DNA of 64,000 nucleotides from Pardosa pseudoannulata (GCA_032207245.1 CM063503.1:109685354-109749353), one strand, 5' to 3'; positions 26,050 through 37,803 are shown, numbered from the stretch's first letter. Notes: generated by a model from the sequence alone, not told the origin. Translations and numbers: made by a program.

Positions 26050-26447
26050 ATGTCATCGTGACTTAAACATTCTGTTAGAATGTGTTTTACTGTCACCGGG
26101 TACATTACAATGTTTGCAAACAGGGGCAGATTCCCCGAGCAATAGGTGACAATGAGTGAAGCGAGTATGCCCGATACGAAGACGAGTAAGAAAGACGTCA
26201 TGCTTCCTGGAGGGTAGAGAAGACCAGAGTGACCGTTCAGGTTTCACTGCATAAAGTTTATTGTTAATTTGTTGATTCCAAATAAATTTTTTTCTCGGTA
26301 AATTAACCATTTTTTTTCTCGCTAAATTAACAACATAATTCTTGATGTCAGGGTATGGTAAGTGGAAGTGGAGAAGATTCTTAGCAGATCTGGCAGCTTT
26401 ATCTGCTCGCTCATTCCAATACCAACATGTCAGGGAACCCAACAAAA
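26050..26447 (-). mobile_element. RNase H-type LINE fragment
   Basis: Minus frames 26445-26053 encode ERADKAARSAKNLLHFHLPY, then RKHDVFLTRLRIGHTRFTHC, and end abruptly after KTHSNR / ECLSHDDIN, where similarity to other copies stops. Its 5' junction (26439-26453) is the target site of the next LINE, so this copy is the older one. Confidence 0.85.
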
Positions 26448-26453
26448 GGGGGG

Positions 26454-26819
26454 TTGGTTGGTTGGTTGGTTGAATGGGGTTTTATGGCACTGAGTCCTCA
26501 TGGGACATATTGTGCCAAACAAATAGTTAACTTAAAACTACACAGAACTAGTCAAAAACAGTTATACAGGGTTAACACAAGATAAAACAAACATGTTAAA
26601 AATACTAAACCAGTGTAGAAAAGATACATAAAACCCAAAGTAAAAAACACAGGGATGAGATGTAAAATTCAGATGTGACAGTAAAAACCAATGTATTTTA
26701 AAAACGGGAAGAGATTAGGATGATGCGAGTTATTTAAAATATCTTTAATATTGACAGATGATGAATTAAAATAATGAATACGATGTTTTGTAAACCGAGG
26801 ACAATCAATGAGGATATGT
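26454..26819 (-). mobile_element. LINE 3' end with perfect 15-bp target duplication
   Basis: Subfamily A. (GGTT)4 at its plus-strand left edge is the 3' tail, then come hairpin arms TGGCAC (26485) and GTGCCA (26511) with inner GTCC/GGAC. The C-terminal coding remnant follows. The insertion is flanked by identical 15-mers CCAACAAAAGGGGGG at 26439-26453 and 26820-26834, so both ends of the insertion are known. Only about 366 bp were copied. Confidence 0.92.
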
Positions 26820-26834
26820 CCAACAAAAGGGGGG

Positions 26835-29800
26835 AGAAGGAGATATTCTTAAACATTTTTGAATGATAAATTATATTTAGCAGTTTGAAGTATAGGATAA
26901 AATATCCGGCATTCATTTATTTAATTATATTAGCTTAAAAATTTTATTTCTAAAGCTTGATTAAAGGAAGAGGGAGAATATATTTGGGCTTTCTGTAAAC
27001 ACTGTAAAGTAATGTCAGACGTATAATAGTAGAAGAATTAAAGTGTTGAAAATTTAAGTTTTGGAAGCCAGACAATTTCTGTATCATTAATTTTGAAGGC
27101 GAAGACCCCGTTAGAATAATACGAAGCTTGATGACTGTAGTCATTAAGTTCTAATTAGTATACTATCAACGGTTGTAAGTCAGCCTGATAGAAATTTTTA
27201 ACTGCCGTAACATATCGACTCTTAACTGCTTTTGTGTACTGAGTTTTGAGTTTTTGATTCGGCGCAACTAAAATGGGATACGTAAAAAACTGCAAGTTTC
27301 AGTTGAATTGAATAAAATGTTTAATTTTGATTAAAATAGTTGTGCAATTTAATTGTTAACACTGATTTAAGAGATGGTAAAACTATAATTTGAAAAATTT
27401 AACTGCAAATTTTGAAAGCATTTAGGTAAAGTATCAGTATTGCGAATTGATTACATAATTAGGAAATTATAATAAATTATTTGTGTATTCTGATTTTTAT
27501 GAATATATGAGCTTTCTTCTAATAAGAACTCATAACTGATACAGTCACAATTAAGTGCGTGCCATTAGGAATGTAAGAGTCGATAAAGAAATTGTTCTAT
27601 TTGTAAATAGGAATAACACACTAAACATTCAGGTTTTAGCTAATCGAATAAATCTCGATAACTTTCGATCACCTTACATACTATTAAGAGTATAGAAAAA
27701 ATTGAAAAGCAATTTATAGTTATGTGAACATAGTCACATGAATATATATTCTTTAAAATAATCTTTTGAAACTATATGAGACATATCTTAAAAGTCGTAT
27801 ATTATGTTTACTTTTATTACAAATGTACAATACTAATGTTCACTTTAGCTTATCAGATTTATAGCATCTAATATTAATGTATGTGTGCATATTATATGCC
27901 AAAACTAATTTCTGAATATTTTTCTCTGATGATGCTTAGGTATGGAGAATATCTATAATGAAATTACATTTTAAGGTTTGGAGGCATATATATCTACACG
28001 TGTGTGGTGTGTGCGTGCGTGCGTGTGAAAGGATACTTTAACCAAAGGTATCCAACTTAAGTATAATTATGCACTATAATATCTAGCGATTATACCCTTA
28101 AAATGACAACCGTTGAATCCTTGGTTAAATATCTTCGATTCTATTTTAATTGTGGTAAACTTTGGTAACTGAGAAAAAATCTTTGTTTAACTCAGTTATT
28201 CTGATAAAACTCTTATCTAAAGTTATTTCACTTCAAAGTGTCCTCTTGAAACTAATCTTTGACCTTTGAATGGTGGGCTCACTTACGCACTCACAACAGT
28301 ATATAATCGAATGTAAAACCTTTTTGTAAAAGAACGACAAAGATCAATTATCAGAATAAATTAAATATATTTCCTAACTTTTCTGATTTCTTTGATACCC
28401 TAACGACTATATTTACCTAATATGTATAAATTTCTATGATTATTGAGAGTTAAAAATACCAAAACACCGATAACATGTATGTGTTTTACAAAAAATGTCT
28501 TTATTGAGACACCTGAGATTGCATGTTATTTTTCTATTATTTTAATCTATTAACTACAGAAAAAGGAAAATGAAACGATAAACAAGATTATAAAAAATAT
28601 GATATTGTATAGACACAAATGATTTATTTACTTTAAATATACATTAATAACAATGCACAATTTTAAAAATATCATTAAATATTGCTACAGAGAGCTTAAA
28701 ATGTGCATCAGATTATGCATGTCTCTCATTCCCTATATTCTGAAAGTTGCAAAACATTTCTAAGGCAATTCTGAAGAAATAGATCAATTTTGAAGATTGA
28801 CTCTTGATATACTAATGCCACCTCAAGGCATGCCTTTTGGCTGAGATCAAAATGTATTCTTTCATGGTAGATAATCTCCACGTCTATGTTTTTTTCCTGT
28901 CATAATATGGACTATGTTTAAGAAGAGAGAAGAAATATCAAAGTATATATTAATGCACTTTATAAGTAAATTAATTGGAGTGACTCTCACTATATTTACA
29001 AATAGGCTTGCGAATAAGTTTTTTCTGCAATTATGCAACTAATCTGGTAACATAGTTAATTATGAAAAAAACCAGTCTTGCAGTATATATAAGATTTAAT
29101 TATTGAAATTTCAGATACATTACTGAAATTCGAAAGAAAAATATTCTTTACGGTTTTATTTTTACTACTTACCCTATTATTTAAGCACTTCATTCTGGCA
29201 GAAGCTAGTACTACAAAATAAAGTCAGAAAAATGTTACTTTTATAAAATATTTAAATGTAAGGAACAACTGAAACTGTGATAATTTAGTCTATGGTTCAT
29301 GTACCAAAATACTTTTATGCTTTTGTACAGCTGCATTAACTTTAATGAATGATTAATGAGTATTGGAGTAGAATAAAATGATTTATGATGAATATAATTT
29401 GTGAAGCAATACAATAAGGCATAAAACAATAGCTGAATACGTAGAGCTATGCTCTTCGGAACTTGAATTTGCGGGTTTGAATTTACCTTCACCTCAAGAG
29501 CCCTTATGTAGCAAAACAGTAAGCTGTAGATGTCCATAGGAACTTACCGATTATCATCATTTATTTAAGATTATTTGCTACTTTTTGATATTTCTGTCAT
29601 TTGATTTTAACTTCACAAATTCTGTTAAGTATTATATATATTTAGGGCAGGATATATATCTATACATCTTTAAACATCTAAATTATTTAATATGATAATT
29701 GAAGTAGACAAAATAAATCCATAGAATGAAATCAGGAGTTAATAGAACCTATAAATTTTGTTTGAGAAATCTGTTCCAATATGCCGTTGTTAAAAGTATA

Positions 29801-30465
29801 ATACGGGTTCACATATGGTATAAAAACGTACATGCACTTAACCTGTAACATCAAAATGATGGTCATTTTTTTCAATCTGAAATAATTTAAGAAAATTGCA
29901 ATATAACCTAAATAATAGATACGAGTAGAATAGCTGTATCCACATGATATATATCTACTAATAAAATTAGTGCTATACTTTAAAAAAAAAGCTTGACGGA
30001 ATTGGACATAAATTCAATTTATTATAAAAGGCTTTGTTTCTAAAACAATGTGATCTAAATATCTTCTATTATATATTTTTTAACTAGTGACTAATCATAA
30101 AAAACCTAAAGTAAAACAATTACTAGCAGTCTACCCATTTGAAACATACAACCTATTCTAGAATGATATATTGTATCTAGACAATAACAAAATGTCCTTT
30201 ATTTAGAAAAATAGAGCTTTTTTAGAAAAGAAAACTGAAGTCTACAGTCTTGTATGGTACTTTTTGTAGCGAAACAAGGTCATATCTGTTTACAAAGGAA
30301 AACTTTGGTTTCTTATTAAAAAGTTTTTTGCTCACAGCTACATAAAAACGAAAAAAATGATGTCATTTAATTTTTTGAAACTTCATGAATATTCCCTCCT
30401 ATTTCATTTATTTACTTCAAAAACAATTTGAGCCTCTTTAGAAAAGTATAGTTCTTTTTTTAAAT
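26835..30465. other. AT-rich intergenic DNA inside the duplicated segment
   Basis: No gene or dispersed element recognised. The minus frame 29537-29241 and others are AT-driven. The stretch holds a GT-type microsatellite at 28000-28027. It is the cleanest part for comparing the two segment copies (26835-30465 against 59620-63291). Confidence 0.5.
28000..28027. repeat. (GT/GC)n microsatellite
   Basis: GTGTG/GTGC array. The corresponding array in the other segment copy (about 60808-60852) is longer and differently arranged. Confidence 0.9.
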
Positions 30466-30476
30466 AAATGAGTATG

Positions 30477-30704
30477 GTTGGTTGGTTGGTTGGTTGGTTG
30501 GTTGAGGTTTCATGGTGCAAGGTCCAATAAGGACAAAATGCACCAGACGAAAGGTAAAAGCCGAAACATAGTAAAACACATCAATAGACTAAAATTATAA
30601 GTAAAAAGGGAACAAATAATATTGACCAGAGTAAAAAATTCAAGACACAAAAAACGAAGCATAAATGAGAGATGAGAAAAATTTGGATGACATGAAACCA
30701 TTAG
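30477..30704 (-). mobile_element. LINE 3' end, subfamily C, with 11-bp target duplication
   Basis: (GGTT)6 tail at 30478. Terminal hairpin: TGGTGCA (30512) pairs with TGCACCA (about 30538), and inner GTCC pairs with GGAC. Flanked by perfect AAATGAGTATG at 30466-30476 and 30705-30715. Only 228 bp were copied. The equivalent in the second segment (63303-63530) is much more diverged than its flanks. Confidence 0.9.
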
Positions 30705-30715
30705 AAATGAGTATG

Positions 30716-31506
30716 TATGTTTTAAAAAAATAAAAGTACGTTCCTTATGTTCATAAATAGAAAAATTAAATCAGGGAATTTTAAAAAAACATTAATGATT
30801 TATTTAAATCATGAATACAATATATTTCATTCCAAAAAGTATTTATAATACTACCTCTCTAGAGATACATCATAAAATATTTTTATTTTATTATAAACAA
30901 TATAAACGACCTAACATCATCCGAGTCATCAAATTCAGGCAATCAGTGTATTAATAGCTACTTATGTGCTGATACGGGTGAAGTGAAACTAATTTATAGA
31001 AAGGAGTAATATAAGGATTGTTGAGCTTAGATGGAATTAATTTTGGTGAGGGCGAAGTCGCTAATGTTAATGAATGAGAAAGGGAGAACAAAAGAATTTT
31101 GCAAAAGTTGCAATTAAAGACTAGAATCGTCAGAAATTTATTTTAAAGAACAATTATAATTAAGTTGGTTTAGGTTAGAATATCATTACATATATATATA
31201 AGATATAAATTATGTAAATATAAAAATTTTATCGATTGCTAAATCAGTTAACAAATATTTAGTAAAAGTTATACTATTAAATTGTTAATACTTTACATTC
31301 TCATTGTAAGGTGGAGTTTCTATAGTTGTCTATCAAGTTTCCTGAAAATAGGCTTGCTCTGTGTTGAAAACCTTGCATGTTATATTCCAAAACTTTCTTT
31401 CTTGCCCTCAGGGCAATTCTTTTGCTAAAATGTAAGGTATCTATCACATTCTGTTTACTTATGTTTCAAGATAATACGTCTATAAATATTTTAAATAATC
31501 AAAAAA
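30716..31506. other. AT-rich intergenic DNA
   Basis: Includes the right edge of the duplicated segment (30983), which is an empty site relative to copy 2. Nothing else recognised. Confidence 0.5.
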
Positions 31507-31971
31507 ATGTCGCATATAATACTGCAAAGAGGATGTTACGGGATTTACGCCGTTCTTCCTACTTCACGGGCGTGAAGCTGAGACTATCGTAGACACCTTA
31601 TTTCCATATCAACTCGGGGATCAAACGGACGATTACCTTAAGCATTTGGTGACGACAGCTGAGGAATCGAGACAATTAGCTCCCGCCTAAGAACGTTAAG
31701 TGCGCAACAAAAGGACCGAGAACGTTAAGATACCATGCATAGAACAGTATCCTATCAACCTGGCGAACTAGTATGGATTTTTAAACCTATACGTAACGTG
31801 GGGGTTTCCAAAAAGCTCCTGAGACGTTATTTTGGCCCATATAAGGTCCTGAACTTACTGTCTGACATAACGTACGATGTTGAAGATTTTGACCCTATGT
31901 CAAAACGGAGAAAAACCAGCGATACCGTTCACGTCCTTCGGATGAAACCTTATTGCGACCCAGACAATTAA
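31507..31971 (+). pseudogene. Ty3/gypsy integrase, C-terminal part
   Basis: End of a gypsy pol polyprotein. AYNTAKR (31513) is followed, after a small indel, by the frame 31538-31687. It reads TGFTPFFLLHGREAE and then VDTLFPY and EESRQLA, typical of the integrase region that follows the catalytic core. A stop and a frameshift near 31688 lead into 31735-31971: YQPGELVWIF, then the GPY/F module KLLRRYFGPYKVL and VHVLRMKPY. Protease, RT, RNase H and the integrase catalytic core are absent. The gene is dead; only the last 150 or so codons remain. A likely LTR follows at 32128. Confidence 0.88.
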
Positions 31972-32159
31972 GACGTTGACGACACCTCTAACAATGATCC
32001 TCATTGATCAGGCAACGAACCTGTCAGATCAGTGATACCCGAAAGAAACCCTCGAAACTAACCGAAAGAACAAATTTCTCTATGACTCGGTCGAACAACA
32101 GCGGGACGCTGTCGTCTAAGGAAGGAGTATAATGCCACATTTCAAACGGAATTTACCGA

Positions 32160-32227
32160 GCTCCATGGCACGATGGTTAAAGTCGTGGACTGCGAACCGA
32201 AAGGTCTCCGGTTCAATCCTGAATCAG
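32160..32227 (+). other. tRNA-like sequence (SINE head or fossil tRNA)
   Basis: TGGCACGATGG at 32166 resembles box A of the Pol III promoter, and GGTTCAATCC at 32210 resembles box B. The anticodon-like region is CTGCGAA. The acceptor stem does not close, so it is not a working tRNA gene. Most likely the head of a tRNA-derived SINE inside the gypsy LTR, itself later cut by the LINE. Confidence 0.5.
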
Positions 32228-32873
32228 TTGCTTGGTTGGTTGAATGGGGTTTTATGGCACTGAGTCCTCAAGGGACATATTGTACCAAACAAATAGTTAA
32301 ACCTAAAACTACAAAGAAACAAGTCAAAACAGCTATAAAGGGATAACAGTAGATAAAAGCAAACAAGTTAAAAATACAAAACCAGTGTAGAAAAGATACA
32401 TAAAACCCAAAGTAAAGAAAACAGCAACGAGGCATAAAATTCAGATGTGAAAGTAAAAACCGATGTGTTTTAAAAATAGGAAGAGATTAGGATGAGGCGA
32501 ATTATTTAAAATATCTTTAATATTAATAGATGACGAATTAAAATAATGAATACGATGTTTTGTAAACCGGGGACAACCAATGATGACATGCTTTACGGAG
32601 ATGACTGTATTGCAGTGATCGCAAACTGGAGCAGATTCTCCGAGTAAAAGATAACGATGAGTAAAACGCGTATGACCAATCCGGAGGCGAGTAACAATAA
32701 CATCAAGTCTTCTAGATTTCAAAGTACTCCAATTTTCAATGTCTGGTTTAATTGTACGCAATTTTTCAATTAGTCTCTTCATCCCAAGAATTCTGCCACT
32801 TTTTATACAAGAGATGTTTTACATATTTTTTAACATTACACAGAGGCAGAGATATATTACAAAAAATCACTCG
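32228..32873 (-). mobile_element. RNase H-type LINE inserted in tRNA-like sequence
   Basis: Subfamily A. GGTTGGTTG tail at 32234, hairpin strand TGGCACTGAGTCC and its partner (one arm mutated to GTACCA). An open minus frame 32782-32441 gives RRLDVIVTRLRIGHTRFTHR, the C-H pairs CDHCN and VKHVIIGCP, and the conserved C-terminus LKHIGFYFHI. Homologous coding extends in another frame to about 32850 (VKKYVKHLLYKKWQNSWDEE). Flanked by ATCCTGAATCAG (32216-32227) and ATCCTGAATGAG (32874-32885), a 12-bp target duplication with one change. Confidence 0.9.
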
Positions 32874-33140
32874 ATCCTGAATGAGGACAAATTTATTTCC
32901 GCAATTTTATGTTCGATATGTTAAGTAGTCAAGAAGACTTCTAAATTATGTAAATTTTCTGTTTCCTTAAAATACCTCTAGAATGTTCTGTTACGATATA
33001 AAAGCCTTTGTTAAAACATCTAGCGACAGTTGTTTGAGTACGAGCTAAGTAGCTTGGCATTTAATAAACTGTTATTTCTTGAACTTGACTCTTCATTGTG
33101 TGCCACCAGTACTTTCCATCCACGTGACTAAATATATACC

Positions 33141-34679
33141 TCCGAAAAGTATATAACATTAAAAGACAAAACTAAATTATCAAATTAGAAAAACAGTGAA
33201 AAATAAATAACTTATAAGATTAAAAGGGGTTTTTATATTATTATATATAAAGCAGTGCTGACGTAATATTTTTCAGCTTGATAGGAACAACGTAATTTTT
33301 ACAATAGCTATAATGCAAATTTTTCTTGTTAGAATAAATAAATAAATATTGGATTTTCTACATAATCTCATGAAAGTTTGGGAAAGTACAAAGCACAAAC
33401 CCGCTAGAGAGTTATATAAAAGAAAATATATTTTATACGTTAAAAAGATATATGTAGTGCAAAAAGGAAAAATTACTTTTATAAAAATTTTAAGTTGATA
33501 ACAAGTAATTAAAGTTATTGTAAGACAAAAAAAAATGTTAAAATCCTTATTTTATCGGAGAGTACAAATTTTTAATTTTATAAAATAATCACTATTCTAG
33601 ATATTTAAATTTGTTACCTATTTTTACTGAATATTCTAAATTTTTGGCCTCTTATAGCAAGATTCAAAGAACTGCTTTTCGAAATCCCTATACAGTAATG
33701 ACAAGTTATAAAACACGATTAAATATTTAAATTTAGCGCTGCTCCCTTATTATTTATTCTGAAATAATCTAAATGAATCTGAATAAGGAGTTTCATGGGA
33801 AATAAACTAAACGTAAATTAACACTAGCATCAAGACACTTACAGAAAATCTAAAACAGCGAAAAGGGTAAAATTAACTACTTTCCTACTAATTATAACTA
33901 TATTTTTAATCTTTTATAAACTTAGTGTGGAATTAACCTTAATTAAAAAATACCAAGTATATGCATTTCGATAATAAATGTTCAAAATGAACTTTCCTTT
34001 TTATAACAAGTTAAGGATGTGTATTTTAATATAGTAAGAAGAGATAGTACGATATAGAAATAATATAATATGCAATTGTCTACATAAATTCCTAAAAAAA
34101 AGTCAAATTTTTTTCCTATGAGACCTGTATGCTATTCCAACCCTATTTATACAAACTAGGAATAATGTGTTAAATTAAAATACATTACCTCAATTGTTAT
34201 TTATTTTTTAAAAAATAGCATTTACCATTTTACTCAACTGGGTGGGTTTATTTTTACATTATTTGGGTATTATAGGACAATTAGAAATACATATTGTTTA
34301 ATTCTCAAAATTATAGAGTACACCCTTTATTTAGCATGAGTGCAAATCTGAAAATTTTTGCAATTATTCTGCTTATCCGAAGTTTTATTTAGTTAAGAAA
34401 CATCAATACATGCAATTCTAGACTGATAAGTTGTTAATTAAATAATTCCTAGAATTGACTTTAAATGTAATTTATTTTTTCTAAACTGGTGGAATTAATG
34501 CTCGTGTGTCTTAAAAATCTGAACTGACATTTTTTTTTATCTTTTCTGTGTTCAATGAAATGTGTTATAACTGTTTTACTTTTAAATGAAAAGTAATTTA
34601 TCGTATTGAAGACAACCTGTATTTATATACTAAATAACAAATTCATGATTTATATTTCAATGAATGCAGTTTGTTTTTT
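33141..34679. other. AT-rich intergenic DNA, nothing recognised
   Basis: No open frames of note, no repeats with defined ends. Confidence 0.5.
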
Positions 34680-35008
34680 GCTGTTGCCAATGCCACTTGA
34701 AAGAGCCAAGCCGTTAGCTAGTGGCCATATAAATTAAGGCCAATGGGAGAGACATTCTTTTCACAAGCATCGTTTGGGAGAAAGAATGTCTTAGTTCAAG
34801 TGGGTCTCCATAATTTAGAAGCAGAGACGAAGAAAAAGACCCACAGGCTTGGGCTGACATCCCCAAAGAATCATTTGAGATCCTTCAGAACACTGCACTA
34901 CGAACATATTTACGGGCCCTAGTCACCATTAATAGCCATGGCGTATTTTAGGCCGGCAAAAGACCCGAACCAGCAACCCTCTAGTTACAAAATTGTTGCT
35001 TTTGGCGA
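34680..35008 (-). mobile_element. second SINE-like, GC-richer repeat
   Basis: A sharply GC-richer block. Near its minus-strand 5' end it reads TTTTGTAACTAGAGGG, then GGTTGCTGGTTCGGGTC, which resembles a tRNA anticodon arm and box B. The remainder has no open frame. The other SINE family (35020-35187) inserted at its head. A tRNA-derived SINE of a different family is the best explanation, but no second copy exists in the window to define it. Confidence 0.4.
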
Positions 35009-35019
35009 CTGAGAAACTG

Positions 35020-35187
35020 CGGTTTGGTTTGGAGTGCTGCGGTCTACTTTTTGCAACCCGAGGGCCAATGAGACTGGGATCTACAACTTAAAGACGATTC
35101 CGAAGGACTACGAACATCCATGCCGTAGTGAGTTTCGAACCCACGAATTCCGGTACCGAAAGCCAGCACCCAAACCAATCGGCCATC
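35020..35187 (-). mobile_element. tRNA-derived SINE, full length
   Basis: Minus strand: box A TGGCCGATTGG near 35184, box B GGTTCGAAAC near 35134, family body, and tail CTCCAAACCAAACC at 35021-35034. Imperfect flanking repeats CTGAGAAACTG (35009-35019) and CTGAGCAACAG (35188-35198) look like a decayed target duplication. Confidence 0.85.
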
Positions 35188-35198
35188 CTGAGCAACAG

Positions 35199-35530
35199 TG
35201 GATCTTATGAATGCGGTTGTTTGCAGAGGGATCAATGAAAAAATGACGAGGTTTCACTACTTTATTGCACCTTAAATGCACCTTAAGCACTACATATGTG
35301 ACTCCAAGTAGTGTATTTTGCCCCAGTGTTCATATTTAGGACAACTTCGTGGCTTATGAATGTGAACAATACTTTAAATCATTTCGCCAATGGAAACTAC
35401 ATTATATGATTATGCTGGCAATTTTATAATGTTTTTTTTCAGGTAGTTCTGCGACTGTATTCGAGAATATAATCAATGAGTTAATCTTATTCTTCATTAA
35501 TATTTTAAATAGTCTAAACTGGAAATCTCA
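35199..35530. other. spacer, nothing recognised
   Basis: Mixed-composition spacer between the SINE pair and the R1-like remnant. Part of it may be the continuation of the GC-richer repeat at 34680. Confidence 0.4.
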
Positions 35531-36690
35531 CAGGTAAAGGACAGCCGTGCTGAATGTGGAGAAAAGTTATGTCTCGCAGATACTATTTAATAAACTTATT
35601 TAGATATTGTTATAGATGAAAAATTATCGTTTGAGCCATCTTTAAAAATTAAATATCAAGACTCGTAGTTTCCGGGAATGCTTATTGGGACGTTTGCTCT
35701 TCAATTTTGAAATTTTAGGTACATGGTCGAAGGTAAGTAGTTATTTAAACTGTTATTGAATTTAAAAAGTTATATTCATTGCAAATACGTGTTATAATAT
35801 AAAATATTGGATTGTTATAAATCAGTATAAAATATGACGTTTAATATCCTAACAGGCATTGCTCCTATTTATATCAAAAGCAGAAAAAGCTGTTGAACAC
35901 ATTTAGACTGGTATACGAGGGTATTGATTTTCACTGAGATGATAAAATACTTTAAGATAAAAGAACAGTTAAACAATTTAAGAAAAATGAATTACCCTAT
36001 AAAATGCTATAAAATTTAAGATTAAATTACAAAAGTCTGGGTACATGCAACTCGTATAGAAATGATGTCAGTGCATATACTGATGGTAGTAGAATTAAAA
36101 AAAACTGGACTAAGTTACATTAAGAGAAAACTTAAAAATATTATTCATACATACTCTAAAAAGCTTAAAAAATATATTACGACTTTTCAAGCAGAAAGTA
36201 CAGCTATTTTAGAAGTTTTAAATTGGTTTAGAGACACTAAATATAAATTAATACAGATATTTATGGTTAGCCATTCTGCTATGTTAAGCTTATTAAATTT
36301 GGTTCCAAAATCTGAAATTATTAATAAAATGCTAAGAAAGATATAGAAATGAAATATACAAATATTAATAATACCTGAGTAAAGCCTCGCGTCAGTAATC
36401 AAAGTAATGAATTAGCAGGTACAGTGTTTGCCTCATTAAAAAATAAAGTCAAAATATTATGGTTCCATCCTTAAAAACTAAAAAATTAAAAATATACTCA
36501 CCACCTGCCAGGAACTATGAAATAATGCTGATAAAGGATGATTTACCTATAAAATGATGTTGTATATTTTAATTTAATATTTAAAAAGGAAGTAATAGTT
36601 TACTTTACAACTTATGAGTGATTTCCCAGTTTCTTAAACAAAATAGGTACAAAATCAAAGAAGTCAGTCGTGAGCCAAGAATTTTTTATC
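35531..36690 (+). pseudogene. R1-like LINE remnant: RT thumb to RNase H
   Basis: Heavily decayed plus-strand remnant. In order it has LNVEKSYVSQILFN and VIDEKLSF (35545-35640, after the RT active site), a FNILTGIAPIYI segment (about 35840-35875), the RNase H start AYTDGSRI (36074), and TFQAESTAILEVLNWF with SHSAMLSLLN (36182-36300). Near 36570 is a segment resembling the conserved LTGHG-FPSFL end (VIVYFTTYE, FPSFLNKIG). Frames shift repeatedly. It belongs to the same broad clade as 13114-14783 but is a separate, older copy. Confidence 0.75.
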
Positions 36691-37192
36691 CCCTTACTTT
36701 ATTTTATATTAAAACTAGGATAAAAATATCAGCCACTTTTGTACATTAGCTAGCTACTACAAATTCCAGAAAAAACTGGTAAGAAACTTCACTTCCTGAA
36801 GGAAGGCAGAGAACCAGTATGATGTATCTTTGATAAGATATTAAAAGTTACACTTGTAAAACAAAAGTAATTTCTAGTCTGTTGTATATCAGTCTATTGA
36901 ATAGTATAGTAGTTATTGAATAGTATATTTAAGAAATTATTACTTTGTGTGCATTGTTTATTGTTTTCATATATCAATTTAAACATTGATGATCGGCATA
37001 ATCGACTTTTAATTAGATATAAAGACGTGAAAGGTTTGTTTTACACTATCGCGAATTATTCAAAGTCAGAAATATATCACCTTGTACTTATGACTTAGTC
37101 CTTTTTATTTAGGAATTTTCAATAATTATAATGGGTATTATTTGCCTTTAATAATGAATGCAATGACACGTATGTCACAGTGGTATTTTATT
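36691..37192. other. AT-rich intergenic DNA
   Basis: Nothing recognised beyond a possible 3' trailing part of the R1-like remnant. Confidence 0.4.
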
Positions 37193-37803
37193 TTAACACT
37201 TGGCATGCAGCGGGGCGTTTTTTCGTGAATCTCGCGAAAGATTAGTTATTCAGAAAAATCTAATAAATCAAAAACTACTTTGTTTTATGAACGAAATTTT
37301 TTTTTTTTTACACTTAATATATACTGTATAATTATTTAACAAAAGAAGAACAATATTTTTACGAAATCACAAAAATAAACGATTTTTAAAAGTAAAGTCC
37401 GATAATCTGTCAGCGCATTTCTTCATCGCTATCTTTGTCATAACTGCTCATTTTATCAATTTTATATTCAACAATAAAAAACGAAGCTTTAAATTACCAA
37501 AACACGACTTGTACGTTCCGGAGCTAGGAATTCGATTGAAGACGAAATAACGCAACAAAAAAAAAAAACCCGAATAACTCGACAATCATAACTTGTGAAA
37601 AGAAAAAATACAAAGCATTGCATAGCAACGCAAACAACAAGCATGTAATGTCACACAACATATAATTTTACGTATTTAGTAGATTTGTGGTGGTTAGCGG
37701 GTATCCACCACAAATCTACTAAATACGTATTTTTACATGACCCTCGCTCCAGTTACATACTACAAAAAACGTAAATATACGTTGCCAGAACGCGAAGTGT
37801 TAA
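37193..37803. mobile_element. TTAA-type element with long internal hairpin
   Basis: TTAA at 37193-37196 and 37800-37803. Inverted ends CACTTGGC and, read inward from the right, CACTTCGC. Near-terminal palindromes: TTCGTGA-ATC-TCGCGAA at the left (about 37222-37238) and ACGTA-AATA-TACGT at the right (about 37769-37782). A perfect long hairpin sits at 37669-37729. No coding capacity. A non-autonomous piggyBac-like element, unrelated in sequence to the other TTAA families here. Confidence 0.7.
37669..37729. repeat. perfect 25-bp inverted repeat (hairpin)
   Basis: Arms 37669-37693 and 37705-37729 are exact reverse complements, with an 11-nt loop (TTAGCGGGTAT). Lies about 75-130 bp inside the right end of the TTAA element. 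Confidence 0.97.

Larger units (their letters stand above)
24489..30983. repeat. 6.5 kb duplicated segment, copy 1
   Basis: Matches 57297-63794 over its whole length in the same orientation. Unique parts differ only at scattered positions, plus microsatellite and small indel differences (for example a block of about 15 bp present only in copy 2 near 60317). Several LINE patches inside differ far more. Copy 2 begins immediately after a run of 100 Ns. The right end is where copy 2 carries an extra LINE (63797). Confidence 0.95.
32128..33140 (+). mobile_element. probable gypsy 3' LTR, interrupted
   Basis: A purine run AAGGAAGGAG at 32117-32127 resembles a polypurine tract and is followed by TATAATGCCAC, a plausible LTR start. 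The right part (32885-33140) has a promoter-like GATATAAAAGCC near 33000 and, about 60 bp on, AATAAA followed by a TTCATTGTG-type R/U5 stretch. Removing the LINE at 32228-32873 leaves an LTR-sized unit. The exact right end and the partner LTR were not seen; the element is 5'-deleted. Confidence 0.6.

Noticed and set aside
32160..32227. A functional tRNA gene
   Set aside because: Box-like motifs are present, but the acceptor stem does not pair and a LINE interrupts the sequence. It is at most a SINE head or fossil.
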